From contig PUPA01000169.1 in NCBI GenBank assembly GCA_003552885.1, positions 1 through 34,359 of the forward strand: DNA of 34,359 bases. Direction: 5' to 3'. Each line of letters opens with the position of its first letter. Position 1 is the stretch's first letter. The position numbers were made by a program, and so were the translations under genes. The notes beneath the pieces were generated by a model. That model was not told the origin of the DNA. It did not search any database and saw nothing but the letters and a program-made list of their open reading frames with translations. Positions 1 through 8,508 of the stretch are shown one piece after another. The DNA is from Natrialbaceae archaeon. GTDB taxonomy: Archaea; Halobacteriota; Halobacteria; Halobacteriales; Natrialbaceae.

Positions 1-3
1 ATA

Positions 4-717
4 ATGGAGTCGGCGAACGGGGCGAGACTGACCCTCGAGATCTGGCACCCGGACTGCTGGACGCTCGAGGTCACAGAGGAGACGCCCGCGAAGTTGCTTG
101 CACACACGGTCTACAACGCGGCCGACGGGCGCGTGAAAGGCCACTTCACCGCCTACGGCACCACCGACGACGGGACCGAGAAGCTGGTGGAGGCCACTCA
201 CGACTCGGAGCTCACCGAGTCGGTCGTCGTGGCCGAGGGACGCGTGCCGGTGCGTTCGAGCCCCGCCAGCAGCAGCCGCGAGCTGTTCGTCGAGTACGAT
301 TCGACGAACACGATAAGCGATCACCTCGCCTCGGAGGGGTTCATCCAGGAGTCGCCCGTTCGCGTCCAGGACGGCGCGGAGTACTGGCCGGTGTTCGTCG
401 ACGACGACGATCGCGACCGCCTCCACGAGCGGCTGGATCGGGTCCGCGAGCGCGGGAACGCCGAGATCTCCGTCCGACGGATCACCTCCCACGACGGGTT
501 CGGCGTCGCCGATCGGATCGCCCTGCTCACCGTCCGCCAGCGGGAAGTGTTCGAGCTCGCCTGTGACCACGGCTACTACTCCTGGCCGCGGGACGTGACC
601 ACGCGCGAGCTCGCCGAGCTGGCGGACATCTCGAAGACGACGCTGCTGGAACACCTCCGGACGGCCGAATCGAAACTCCTCGATCCGGCCATCGAGGAGG
701 TGACAGACCGGCCGTAG
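4..717 (+). CDS. HTH_10 (Bat-type) transcriptional regulator
   Basis: A 237-residue protein whose last ~60 residues (about 173-231) match the HTH_10 domain of the haloarchaeal bacterio-opsin-activator family. Visible landmarks are LTVRQREVFELA, then GYYSWPRDVTTRELAELADI and a recognition-helix-like segment SKTTLLEHLRTAESKLL. The N-terminal ~165 residues look like the small ligand- or partner-binding region seen in short Bat-like proteins. There is no PAS or GAF domain and no membrane segment, so it should be a cytosolic DNA-binding regulator. Its target genes cannot be told from the sequence. The first ATG is at position 4 and the upstream codon in the window is open, so a start further upstream cannot be excluded. 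No partner gene is visible; the next gene is a tRNA on the other strand. Confidence 0.85.
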   Translation: MESANGARLTLEIWHPDCWTLEVTEETPAKLLAHTVYNAADGRVKGHFTAYGTTDDGTEKLVEATHDSELTESVVVAEGRVPVRSSPASSSRELFVEYDSTNTISDHLASEGFIQESPVRVQDGAEYWPVFVDDDDRDRLHERLDRVRERGNAEISVRRITSHDGFGVADRIALLTVRQREVFELACDHGYYSWPRDVTTRELAELADISKTTLLEHLRTAESKLLDPAIEEVTDRP

Positions 718-867
718 GGCGAGCCGACCCGTCCCGCGTCCGAAGCCGACTCCGTCGAGACGAGCGAACGCGGCGAAACCGCCGACAGTCAGATCTCGAT
801 ACGAGCTCCCTGATCGGCGTTTGCAGGACGGACCCCTCGCTTCGCTCGTCGCGTCGTGTTCCGAGAA

Positions 868-918
868 CGTCCTGACGGAGTCCACCGCGAGCGACGCGAG
901 CGGTGGGCACGTCAGGAC
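868..918. repeat. Hairpin containing a copy of the tRNA-Arg 3' end
   Basis: Positions 868-880 (CGTCCTGACGGAG) repeat exactly positions 968-980, the 3' end of tRNA-Arg: discriminator, 3' acceptor strand and 3' T-stem strand. The two copies are exactly 100 bp apart. The copy folds back on itself: 869-877 is complementary to 910-918, and inside it 882-888 pairs with 900-906, leaving a loop rich in GCGAC. The element therefore looks like a long interrupted stem-loop carrying a tRNA acceptor fragment. It could be a 3'-trailer or termination structure, or a remnant of integration at the tRNA 3' end. Confidence 0.7.
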
Positions 919-928
919 CGAACGACGA

Positions 929-957
929 GCGGCTGCTTCGCGTCGCGAAGCAGCCGC
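929..957. repeat. Perfect 13-bp stem-loop in the tRNA-Arg 3' trailer
   Basis: The 13-bp arm 929-941 is perfectly complementary to 945-957 with a 3-nt loop (GTC). It lies about 10 nt beyond the 3' end of tRNA-Arg in the direction of tRNA transcription. A GC-rich stem of this kind would be very stable in RNA and could mark the end of the precursor. No T-run follows, so it is not a typical archaeal terminator. Confidence 0.8.
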
Positions 958-967
958 GAGGAGTGAG

Positions 968-1040
968 CGTCCTGACGGAGATTTGAACCCCGGTCCCTGG
1001 CTCCGCAAGCCAAGAGGATAGTCCACTACCCTACCAGGAC
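968..1040 (-). tRNA. tRNA-Arg (anticodon GCG)
   Basis: Read on the minus strand, the acceptor strands GTCCTGG and TCAGGAC pair with one G-T. The anticodon stem TTGGC/GCCAG encloses the loop TTGCGGA, with GCG at positions 34-36. The T-arm CGGGG/CTCCG encloses TTCAAAT. The discriminator is G and CCA is not encoded. A box A-like element GGCTTTAACC lies on the minus strand at 1064-1073, about 28 bp upstream of the 5' end. No intron is visible. Confidence 0.95.
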
Positions 1041-1127
1041 TCACCTGTGGATACTGTCGTCGCGGTTAAAGCCCTTTCGAAAGGGTGACGGCGTCCCGTC
1101 GGGCGGTTTCCGCGAGCGTTCCGACGG

Positions 1128-1134
1128 TTTATAT
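1128..1134 (+). promoter_or_regulatory. Distal TATA box upstream of rpaC
   Basis: TTTATAT is centred about 27 nt before the ATG at 1158, predicting transcription from about 1157. A transcript starting there would begin at the 26-codon small ORF rather than at rpaC. Confidence 0.55.
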
Positions 1135-1157
1135 CCGAACGGGCACGATCGGCCGGC

Positions 1158-1238
1158 ATGATCGGAGAAGCCGACGCGGACGGCGTCCGCCGGCGAATGG
1201 ACAACGTTTATGCGCGGGCTGGCCATGCTGGAAGGTGA
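1158..1238 (+). CDS. Candidate leaderless 26-residue upstream ORF
   Basis: ATG at 1158, 26 codons, TGA at 1236-1238. The peptide begins MIGEADADGVRRRMDN and ends YARAGHAGR. A TATA box at 1128-1134 would place the transcription start at or next to this ATG. The stop codon lies 1 nt before the ATG of rpaC (1240), and the last codons overlap a Shine-Dalgarno-like GGTGAT. This arrangement would allow translational coupling or attenuation of rpaC. The peptide matches no family I know, and the ORF could be fortuitous in GC-rich DNA. Confidence 0.35.
   Translation: MIGEADADGVRRRMDNVYARAGHAGR
1205..1211 (+). promoter_or_regulatory. Proximal TATA-like element of rpaC
   Basis: CGTTTAT is centred about 31 nt before the rpaC ATG at 1240, so transcription from here would start at about 1235 and give an almost leaderless rpaC mRNA lacking the upstream ORF. 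An ATG that begins inside this element (1210) is in frame with rpaC but is unlikely to be used, because family homology begins at MSDIEGVYED. Confidence 0.45.
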
Positions 1239-1239
1239 T

Positions 1240-2640
1240 ATGAGCGACATCGAGGGGGTCTACGAGGACCTCGACGCGGACGTCTCCCTCGAGGAGTTTC
1301 GGGAGGCCGTCGAGGCGAAAGTCGAGCAGATGGGGGGGCTCGCGGACGCCGAGACGGCGGCGATGCTCGTCGCCCACGAGGTCGGCGAGAGCGAGGTCTC
1401 CGGCGTCGCCGACATCGAGCCGGGGATGGAGGAGGCGAAGTTCCTCGCGAAGGTGGTCGACGTCGGCGAGCTCCGGACGTTCGAGCGCGACGGCGAGGAC
1501 GAGGACGGTCGTGTGGCCAACGTCGAGGTCGCCGACGAGACGGGCGCGATCCGGGCGGCGTTCTGGGACGAACACGCCGTCGCCGCGGTCGAGGAACTCG
1601 AGGAGGGCCAGGTGTTACGGATCAAAGGCCGGCCGAAAGACGGCTTCAGCGGCGTCGAGGTCAGCGTCGACGAGGTCGAGATCGACGAGGACGCCGAGAT
1701 CGACGTCCAGGTGGGGGACACCCATCGGATCGAGGAGCTCACCCTCGGGCTGTCGAACGTCAACCTCGTCGGGAAGCTCCTCGAGACCGGCTCGGTTCGC
1801 ACCTTCGACCGGGACGACGGCTCGGAGGGGAGGGTCTCGAATCTCACCCTCGGCGACCCGACCGGCCGGCTCCGGGTCACCCTCTGGGACGAGCAGGCCG
1901 ACAGGGCGGCGGAGCTCGAACCCGGAACGGCAGTCGAGGTCGTCGACGGCTACGTCCGCGAGCGCGACGGCGACATCGAACTCCACGTCGGGGAGCGCGG
2001 TGCCGTCGAGGAGACCGACGGGGACGTCGAGTACGTGCCACGGAGCGAGCCGATCGAGTCCCTCGAGATCGGCCAGACGGTCGACGTCGCCGGCGTCGTG
2101 CGCTCGGCCGATCCGAAACGTACCTTCGACCGGGACGACGGCTCTGAGGGACAGGTCCGGAACGTCCGCCTGCAAGACGCCACGGGCGACATCCGTGTGG
2201 CCCTGTGGGGGGAGAAAGCCGACGTCGATCTGGGCCCCGGCGACGAGGTGGCCTTCGGCGACGTCGAGATCCAGGAGGGCTGGCGGGACGACCTGGAGGC
2301 GTCGGCGGGCTGGCGCTCGACGGTGACGGTGCTCGACGGCGAGGTCGAGGACGACCCGGAGGGGGAAGCCGGCCTCGCGGCGTTCGCCGGCGGGACGGAC
2401 GCGGGTGGGACAGACGGGGCCGAAAACGGCGGAGCGGACGACGGCGTGGACGACGGGCACGCGGAGGGCGAACGCATCGAGTTCACCGGCGTGGTCGTCC
2501 AGGCCGGCGATCCGGTCGTACTCGACGACGGGAAGGAGACGATGAGCGTCGAGACGGGCGCCGACGTCGGACTGGGCGAGGAGGTCACCGCCCGCGGGGT
2601 CGTCCGTGACGGCCGGCTCGACGCCGACGACGTCCTGTAA
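1240..2640 (+). CDS. rpaC: Triple OB-fold single-stranded DNA-binding protein RpaC
   Basis: A 466-residue archaeal RPA-type protein. Three OB folds are visible at roughly 66-145, 172-250 and 278-366. Each has the pattern of a Val/Leu-rich strand, an R-T-F-x-R-D segment and a later (A/V)-x-(F/L)-W-x-E strand. The motif RTFDRDDGSEG occurs identically in OB2 and OB3, showing domain duplication. An Asp/Gly-rich linker (about 370-410) leads to a small C-terminal domain (411-466). There is no zinc finger, which separates it from the RpaA/RpaB type. In Haloferax volcanii the triple-OB RpaC protein is reported essential and acts in DNA repair. The start at 1240 was chosen for family similarity and the GGTGAT just upstream. 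The histone and deacetylase genes follow on the same strand. Confidence 0.93.
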   Translation: MSDIEGVYEDLDADVSLEEFREAVEAKVEQMGGLADAETAAMLVAHEVGESEVSGVADIEPGMEEAKFLAKVVDVGELRTFERDGEDEDGRVANVEVADETGAIRAAFWDEHAVAAVEELEEGQVLRIKGRPKDGFSGVEVSVDEVEIDEDAEIDVQVGDTHRIEELTLGLSNVNLVGKLLETGSVRTFDRDDGSEGRVSNLTLGDPTGRLRVTLWDEQADRAAELEPGTAVEVVDGYVRERDGDIELHVGERGAVEETDGDVEYVPRSEPIESLEIGQTVDVAGVVRSADPKRTFDRDDGSEGQVRNVRLQDATGDIRVALWGEKADVDLGPGDEVAFGDVEIQEGWRDDLEASAGWRSTVTVLDGEVEDDPEGEAGLAAFAGGTDAGGTDGAENGGADDGVDDGHAEGERIEFTGVVVQAGDPVVLDDGKETMSVETGADVGLGEEVTARGVVRDGRLDADDVL

Positions 2641-2658
2641 TCTGAGCCCCTTCGGAAC

Positions 2659-2687
2659 CCCTTAAACGAGTCGATAACGTTTAAGGG
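2659..2687. promoter_or_regulatory. Perfect dyad over the histone promoter
   Basis: CCCTTAAACG (2659-2668) and CGTTTAAGGG (2678-2687) are perfect 10-bp inverted repeats with a 9-nt spacer. The right arm contains GTTTAAG, centred about 27 nt before the histone ATG at 2710, so it is almost certainly the histone TATA box. The left arm is the same sequence facing the opposite way. The dyad could be an operator for a dimeric repressor or a bidirectional promoter. No T-run follows. Confidence 0.7.
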
Positions 2688-2709
2688 CGTCTACTGCGGG
2701 AATTAGGGT

Positions 2710-3141
2710 ATGAACGTCGAGCTTCCGTTCGCCCCGGTGGATTCGATCATCCGTCGGAACGCGGGGGACCTCCGGGTGAGCGCCGATGCCGCCGAGGAGC
2801 TGGCCGAGCGGATCCAAGAGTACGGCGCCGCTCTGGCGGTCGACGCCGCCGGACGGGCCTCCGAGGACGGGCGGAAGACGATCATGGCCGAGGACTTCGG
2901 CGTCGAGCGGGTCGTCGACCGTGAGACACTCGAGTTGCCGGTCGCGCCGGTCGACCGGATCGCCAGACTCGAGATCGACGGTCGGTACCGGGTCTCGATG
3001 GACGCCCGGGTGGCCCTCGCGGACGTTCTCGAGGGGTACGCCGACGACGTCGCCGAGGCGGCGGCGACGCTGGCTCGCCACGCCGACCGGCGAACGGTCA
3101 AAGCCGAGGACGTAGAGACGTACTTCTCGCTTCTCCATTGA
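2710..3141 (+). CDS. Tandem (doublet) archaeal histone
   Basis: A 143-residue protein made of two histone folds fused head to tail. Fold 1 spans about 1-70 (LPFAPVDSIIRRNAG ... RKTIMAEDF) and fold 2 about 74-143 (LPVAPVDRIARLEIDG ... RTVKAEDV). Each has the start-of-helix-1 'PxxPVxRI' pattern and the conserved Thr/Ala-Glu-Asp at the end. Such doublets are the standard haloarchaeal histone, and one chain equals a dimer. The protein is very acidic and has only two lysines, one per fold near the conserved R-K-T/T-V-K site, and no tail. It is probably translated from a leaderless mRNA (TATA in 2678-2687). The deacetylase gene starts 3 nt after its stop, so the two are likely cotranscribed. Whether it wraps DNA or acts more like a regulator in high salt is not decided by sequence. 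Confidence 0.93.
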   Translation: MNVELPFAPVDSIIRRNAGDLRVSADAAEELAERIQEYGAALAVDAAGRASEDGRKTIMAEDFGVERVVDRETLELPVAPVDRIARLEIDGRYRVSMDARVALADVLEGYADDVAEAAATLARHADRRTVKAEDVETYFSLLH

Positions 3142-3144
3142 TCG

Positions 3145-4142
<998 letters not shown>

Positions 4143-4146
<4 letters not shown>

Positions 4147-5543
4147 GGGGCCGGATCGAAGTACGCCGCGAGCTGCTCGCCGAACTCCGGGAGGAGCTCG
4201 AGGAGCTCCTCGCCGACGAGCACCTCGTACCCCGCCGCGAGCTGCTCGCCGACGTGGCTGCCCAGGCCGACGTCGAAGAGCGCGTCGCTCTCGAGGAACG
4301 TCCGGGCGTCGGTGAACTCGCGTTCCCGTTCGGCGACGTAGCGCTCGCCGTCGACGAACGGCCCGTAGACGTCCGGGTCGTCGGCGTAGGCGGCGAAAAA
4401 GCCCTCGGCGTGGGTCCGGACGTGGACCGGCGGCCCCTGGTGGCGCTCGACCGCGGGCCGGCTGGCGACCGAGAGCTCGACGAACAGGACGGCCGTCTCC
4501 GCGGCGAACGTCTCCGCCCGGAGGTACTCGAAGCCGAGGTCGTCGAGTCCACGGACGACCCCCTCGAGTGACTTCCGGAGCTGTGGGTACAGCTGGTCGT
4601 CGACCAACTCGGGGGCGGGAAACCGGATCGCGACGGGGGTCGTTCCCCGCCGGTCGAGGTGTTCTCGCAGCGTCGCCGCCGAGAGGGGGTCGTACTCGGC
4701 GGGTTCGAAGGGGCCGACGCTCGGTTCGGCGAGCAGCTCGCGCGCGTAGTGTTGGAATCTGGCGACGTTCTCCGGCGCACAGACGGCGGCGACGTTGCGT
4801 TCGGGATCGGTGGGATCGATCACGACGAGCGGATCCGAGAACGTCCCCCGGCCGTGGCCCTCCGGATCGAGCCGGATCGGCGGCTGCCAGTCGGTCGCAG
4901 CCGAGAGCAACGCCCGGAAGCCGCCGTACTCACAGACGAGCAACTCGGTGAGGTAGCCGCTGAAACCCCGGGTCCGCAGGTCCGAGCCGTAGACGCCGAT
5001 CCCCTTCATGAAGCCTTTGGTGAGCCGGACCGCCGCGGCGAGCTCGTCGTCGAGCCGTTCGAGGAGATAGCGGTTGTGAAAGGGCGTCCGATCGACCGCC
5101 GACCGGATCTCGGTCGCCGACTCGAGTCGAAAGCAGGGGACGACGTCGACGTCGAACCCCCGGAACTCGCCTTTGACGTACGGGTGTTCGGCGTACTCCT
5201 CGTGGCCGTCGGGCAGCGTCTCGTGGCCGACGGCGAGCCCGTACCGTTCCAGCTGCCCGCGGTCGAGGTCCGGCGGGAACCGGACGAAGACGTCGATGTC
5301 GCGGTCGCCGCTGATCCAGGTCCCCCGCGCGGTCGAGCCGACCCTGAGGACGTCGGCTCGGGGACAGCGCTCGGTCGCGGCCGCCTCGGCGCGAGCGAGC
5401 AGCGTCTCGGCGACCTCGCGCATGGCCGCCCGCTCGTCCTCGTCGGGATCGACCCGTTCGCGGACGCGTCCGATCACCGCCTCGAACGCGTCGGCCGTCC
5501 CGGTGGCCACACGGTCGGTTTGAGGCGCGCCGTCGTCGGTCAT
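4143..5543 (-). CDS. cca: CCA tRNA nucleotidyltransferase (archaeal class I)
   Basis: A 466-residue enzyme that adds or repairs the 3'-CCA end of tRNAs from CTP and ATP. The nucleotidyltransferase signature GSTARGTW ... DRDIDVFVRF lies at 69-89, with metal-binding Asp82 and Asp84. A third carboxylate lies in the strand GFDVDVVPCF. The middle and C-terminal parts match the archaeal central, body and tail domains (KGFMKGIGVYGSDLRTRGFSGY, then a helical C-terminus). Neither tRNA gene in this window encodes CCA, consistent with a need for this enzyme. It is convergent with the deacetylase gene and shares the overlapping CTAG stop. The start is an ATG at 5541-5543. Confidence 0.95.
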
Positions 5544-5637
5544 CGACCGTGGCTACTCGGCCCGGGAGTGAAAGGGTATCGAACCCGGGCGGGCAAAACG
5601 AAACTCCTATCAAACGCTGCCGTCAACTCCGAGACGG

Positions 5638-5710
5638 GCCGAAGTAGCTCAGATGGTAGAGCACCTCGCTGTTAACGAGGTTGTCCCAGGTTCGAGTCCT
5701 GGCTTCGGCG
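5638..5710 (+). tRNA. tRNA-Asn (anticodon GTT)
   Basis: The acceptor GCCGAAG pairs fully with CTTCGGC. The D-arm is GCTC/GAGC. The anticodon stem CCTCG/CGAGG holds the loop CTGTTAA, giving anticodon GTT. The T-arm CCAGG/CCTGG holds TTCGAGT. The discriminator is G and CCA is not encoded. A weak box A (CCTATCAAA, 5606-5614) lies about 28 bp upstream. No intron is visible. Confidence 0.97.
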
Positions 5711-5777
5711 TCCGTCCTCACGGGTTATCGATCGGAGAGCTACGGCGCCGTCAAAAGCCACAGTGTCGACCGAAATC

Positions 5778-5834
5778 ACGGGAGGGGTGTGGCTCCCGTC
5801 GCGTCCGCGTCGTCGGTCCACGCCGGCTCCCGTG
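5778..5834. repeat. Alternative hairpin between tRNA-Asn and the DUF2150 gene
   Basis: ACGGGAG (5778-5784) can pair with CTCCCGT (5793-5799). The slightly longer CACGGGAG (5777-5784) can instead pair with CTCCCGTG (5827-5834). The gap lies between a tRNA and a gene read toward it, so a termination or processing role is possible. The rest of this gap shows nothing recognisable. Confidence 0.4.
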
Positions 5835-5843
5835 ACTGACGGC

Positions 5844-6422
5844 TCAGTCGTCCTCCTCGACGACCTCGGGGTCGCTCAGGGCGCTGTCGAGGCTGTCGAG
5901 GCCGTTTATCCACTCGGTGACCAGCCCGTACTCGAGCTCCTCGGCGATCTGCATGTCCAGGTCGGCGCCGTCGATGACCAGCGTGCCGGCCTGGGCGGCG
6001 TAGCCGAGCGCCGCGTCGAGTTCCTCTTCGGCCTCGGCGTCGGCGGCGGCCCCGAGGTAGTCGGTGACGGTCCCCTCCTCGGGGACGCCGCCGGCGACGT
6101 ACTCCTCGGCGGCGAAGAAGACACAGACCAGACTCGTCTGGACGCCGTCGATCAGCAGCCGCTTTTCCTCGTCGTCGACGTCGACCTCCTCGAGGACGAT
6201 CTCGCGGATCTCGGCGATCTCGGCGAGGGTCCCCTCCTGGTCGAGCTCCCCGTCGGCGTACGCTCTGAGGACTTTCGCGACCGCGATCGCGGTGTCGTCC
6301 TGGAGGTTCAACAGCAGCCGGGCCGAGGACTCGTCTTCCGGATCGATCTCCTCGGCCTCGATACGGTCGATCCAGTTCTGCCAGCGTTCCTCAGAGTAGA
6401 ACTCCGTCGGGGGGTTGCTCAT
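5844..6422 (-). CDS. DUF2150 family protein
   Basis: A 192-residue, very acidic soluble protein matching the archaeal DUF2150 family as I know it (FYSEERWQNWIDRI near the N-terminus, then a helical body). No catalytic motif, zinc site, signal peptide or membrane segment is visible. The sequence predicts a mostly alpha-helical protein with an Asp/Glu-rich C-terminus. The start is the ATG at 6420-6422. A TATA-like ATTTCACT on the minus strand near 6444-6450 is about 27 nt upstream, so the mRNA is probably leaderless. Function is unknown. It stands alone between tRNA-Asn and the next small gene. Confidence 0.85.
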   Translation of the reverse strand: MSNPPTEFYSEERWQNWIDRIEAEEIDPEDESSARLLLNLQDDTAIAVAKVLRAYADGELDQEGTLAEIAEIREIVLEEVDVDDEEKRLLIDGVQTSLVCVFFAAEEYVAGGVPEEGTVTDYLGAAADAEAEEELDAALGYAAQAGTLVIDGADLDMQIAEELEYGLVTEWINGLDSLDSALSDPEVVEEDD

Positions 6423-6567
6423 ACAGGCACCTACACCGGCCGAGTGAAATGCCTTTCTCTACCCCGGCCGGGTCGACCACGACGCGTCAGCCCCGGTCAC
6501 CTCTACGGACGCGATCCGTCCGTCGAGCCGCAAACGGCACGGCAGTCCGGCCTCCCCTCCGATCGGC

Positions 6568-6897
6568 TCAGTCGCCTCCCGAGCGCTCGAGGATCGCGTT
6601 CCGGACCCGTTCGGCGTCCCCGCGTCTCCCCCGTGGGAAGTGGAGGGTGTTCTCGTCGACGGGGTGAGAGAGGAAGCCGGCGTCGTCGGCCTCGACGCCC
6701 GTCTGCTCGATCTGGAGGTGGCCCGTGACGATGCCGCCGCTGTACCTGACGCCACGGACCTCGGAGAGGGGGATCCGCTTGTCGTCGAACATCGACCGCG
6801 AGGAGCGATCGATCTCGACGTACTCCCCGTGTACCGACAGCGTGCCGCCTTTGGCCTCGAGAGTCGCGACCGGCTCGGCGGCGGCCTGCTCGTCCAT
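6568..6897 (-). CDS. Small PH-like domain protein of unknown function
   Basis: A 109-residue protein with alternating short strands (GTLSVHGEYVEIDR, KRIPLSEVRGVRYSGG, TGHLQIEQTG, NTLHFPRG) followed by a final helix (DAERVRNAILERS). This is the pattern of bacterial/archaeal PH-like domains found in DUF4429 and SHOCT proteins. I infer the fold from the pattern and cannot name a function. It is soluble with no signal peptide. It has its own promoter: AGCTTTTCTT on the minus strand (6921-6930) lies about 28 nt upstream of the ATG, within the 51-bp gap after the DUF790 gene. Confidence 0.75.
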   Translation of the reverse strand: MDEQAAAEPVATLEAKGGTLSVHGEYVEIDRSSRSMFDDKRIPLSEVRGVRYSGGIVTGHLQIEQTGVEADDAGFLSHPVDENTLHFPRGRRGDAERVRNAILERSGGD

Positions 6898-6948
6898 GGC
6901 AGACGGTACCCCTCCTGGCGAAGAAAAGCTATCGACGGACGCCGTCGG

Positions 6949-8451
6949 CTACGACTCCCGGAGCCGACCGCCGCCGAGTCCCTCCCACTCGACGTGGTAA
7001 CCCAGCCGCGAGAGGACGGCACTCGTCTCGGCTACCCCGACCTCCTCGAGGATCGCCTCGGCCTCCGCGAGGCTCATGCCGGCCTCGAGTGTCGCGCCGA
7101 GGGTGTCGAGCAGCGCCGGACGGATCAGCGTCCGGCCGACGCGCTCGTGGTCCGGAAAGCGGACGTCCGCGAGGGCGTCCTCGCTGACGCCGTGGCGGTC
7201 GGCGAGCGCCACGAGGGCCACGGCGTCGGCCGCCGGCGTCAGCTCTTCGGGGAGGGTTTCGGCGTCGGCGGCGACCAGCTCCCGTTCGTACTCCCGGAGC
7301 ACCGCGGCGACGTCTTTGAGCCGGACGGTCCCGCTGTAGGGGATCGCGCGGGCGTCCCGGGCCTCGATCTCCTCGCCGACGCCCAGGGAGTCGTCGACGG
7401 CCACGAGCATGTCGACGTCCTCGAGTCCCTCGAGCTGGGCGAGTTTCTTCTCGACGTACTCGGGGGTCCAAAACCCCATGATCTCGAAGTAGATCCGGAA
7501 CGGAGCGTGCTCGTAGTCGAAGGCGAAATCGGGGATCATCACCCGCGTCCCCGTCGACAGCGCCTCGGGCTCGCGGACGAGCTCCCAGGGGAGGGCGAGG
7601 CTCTCGAACCGGCCGGCGAACTCCGCCTCGACGGCGCTGTCGAAGGTCACCTCGGCGACGGGGTCGGCGTCCGGCACCCGGAGCGGATCGGCGTCGCTCA
7701 GCGTCAGCGTCCGTTCGGTTCCCCGGTCGTCGACCGTCGCCTCTAGGTGCCACTCCGTGGCGGCCGCGACCGTCCGGAGCAGCCGCGCGAACCGGGTGCC
7801 GTACCGTCGACTCGCACGGAACAGCCGGGTCGGCCCGGTGACCACTACCTCGCGTCCCTCCGGCGTCTTCCGGATCTCGTACATCAGGCGGAGCCGTTTG
7901 ACCGCCGAGATCAGCTCCCGGGGTTCCGTCGATCGGACGCGGACCTCCGTGGCGTCGAACAGCGCCGTCTGGGCCAGCGAGAGGTTGTACTGGGCGACCA
8001 GCCCGTCGGGATCCCACGGCGGATCGACCGCAGCCAGCAGCTGCCGGCTGTCGCGGTCGGCGTACAGCGACCGGGCGAGCGCGTCGGGAGAGACCCCGAG
8101 GGCGTCCCCGGCGCGGGCGAGAGCCCGCTCCCGGTCCGCCTCGGTGACGACGCCGACGGCTTCTGCGGCCTCGAAGGCGGCCCGTCGGGCCCGGCGGGGC
8201 TCGACCGCCGCGTGGGTCTCGAACGTCGACTCCCGGTCGAGCAGCGCCGTGAACCCCCGGACGAGTTTGTAGTCCCCGGCCTCCCGTTCGAGGTCCTCTA
8301 AAGCGGAATCGAGGCGCTCGAGGGGTTCGCCGACGTGGCCCTGGAAGGTTCCGATCACGCGGGCGGCCAGCGGGCGGTGCTCCCTGCCGGCGAACCGGGG
8401 CCGGTAGCCGCCGCCGGCGCGGGAGATCCGAAGCAGGTCCTTCCGCAGCAT
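6949..8451 (-). CDS. bax1: Bax1-type nuclease, DUF790 family
   Basis: A 500-residue DUF790 protein. Characterised archaeal members (Bax1) are structure-specific DNA endonucleases that pair with the XPB helicase in a nucleotide-excision-repair-like process. The N-terminus MLRKDLLRI and the central segment with Asp308 (MIPDFAF), Glu323 (IYFEIMGFW) and Lys335/336 (VEKK) fit the predicted PD-(D/E)XK-like nuclease core. The C-terminal third is helical. The start at 8451 was chosen because family similarity begins there, and a TATA-like CTTTTACC (8475-8482, minus) lies about 27 nt upstream. The XPB gene, often adjacent in archaea, is not next to it here: the upstream neighbour is the divergent aglF. 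Confidence 0.85.
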   Translation of the reverse strand: MLRKDLLRISRAGGGYRPRFAGREHRPLAARVIGTFQGHVGEPLERLDSALEDLEREAGDYKLVRGFTALLDRESTFETHAAVEPRRARRAAFEAAEAVGVVTEADRERALARAGDALGVSPDALARSLYADRDSRQLLAAVDPPWDPDGLVAQYNLSLAQTALFDATEVRVRSTEPRELISAVKRLRLMYEIRKTPEGREVVVTGPTRLFRASRRYGTRFARLLRTVAAATEWHLEATVDDRGTERTLTLSDADPLRVPDADPVAEVTFDSAVEAEFAGRFESLALPWELVREPEALSTGTRVMIPDFAFDYEHAPFRIYFEIMGFWTPEYVEKKLAQLEGLEDVDMLVAVDDSLGVGEEIEARDARAIPYSGTVRLKDVAAVLREYERELVAADAETLPEELTPAADAVALVALADRHGVSEDALADVRFPDHERVGRTLIRPALLDTLGATLEAGMSLAEAEAILEEVGVAETSAVLSRLGYHVEWEGLGGGRLRES

Positions 8452-8508
8452 CCACCCGTTCTGGGAGCGACGGCGGTAAAAGTCGTCCGGACGGGAGGCA
8501 ACATCGTC

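Noticed and set aside
821..1021. 66-codon frame on the plus strand through the hairpins and the antisense of tRNA-Arg
   Set aside because: It reads antisense through the tRNA (the typical 'DLNPGPWLRKPRG' product of antisense tRNA) and resembles spurious GC-rich frames rather than a protein family.
2659..2687. Reading the 10-bp dyad as a terminator of rpaC
   Set aside because: There is no T-run after it, and the right arm is correctly placed as the histone TATA box, so a promoter role explains it better.
4659..5675. 338-codon plus-strand frame opposite cca running into tRNA-Asn
   Set aside because: It is antisense to a conserved enzyme and crosses a tRNA gene; no family resemblance.
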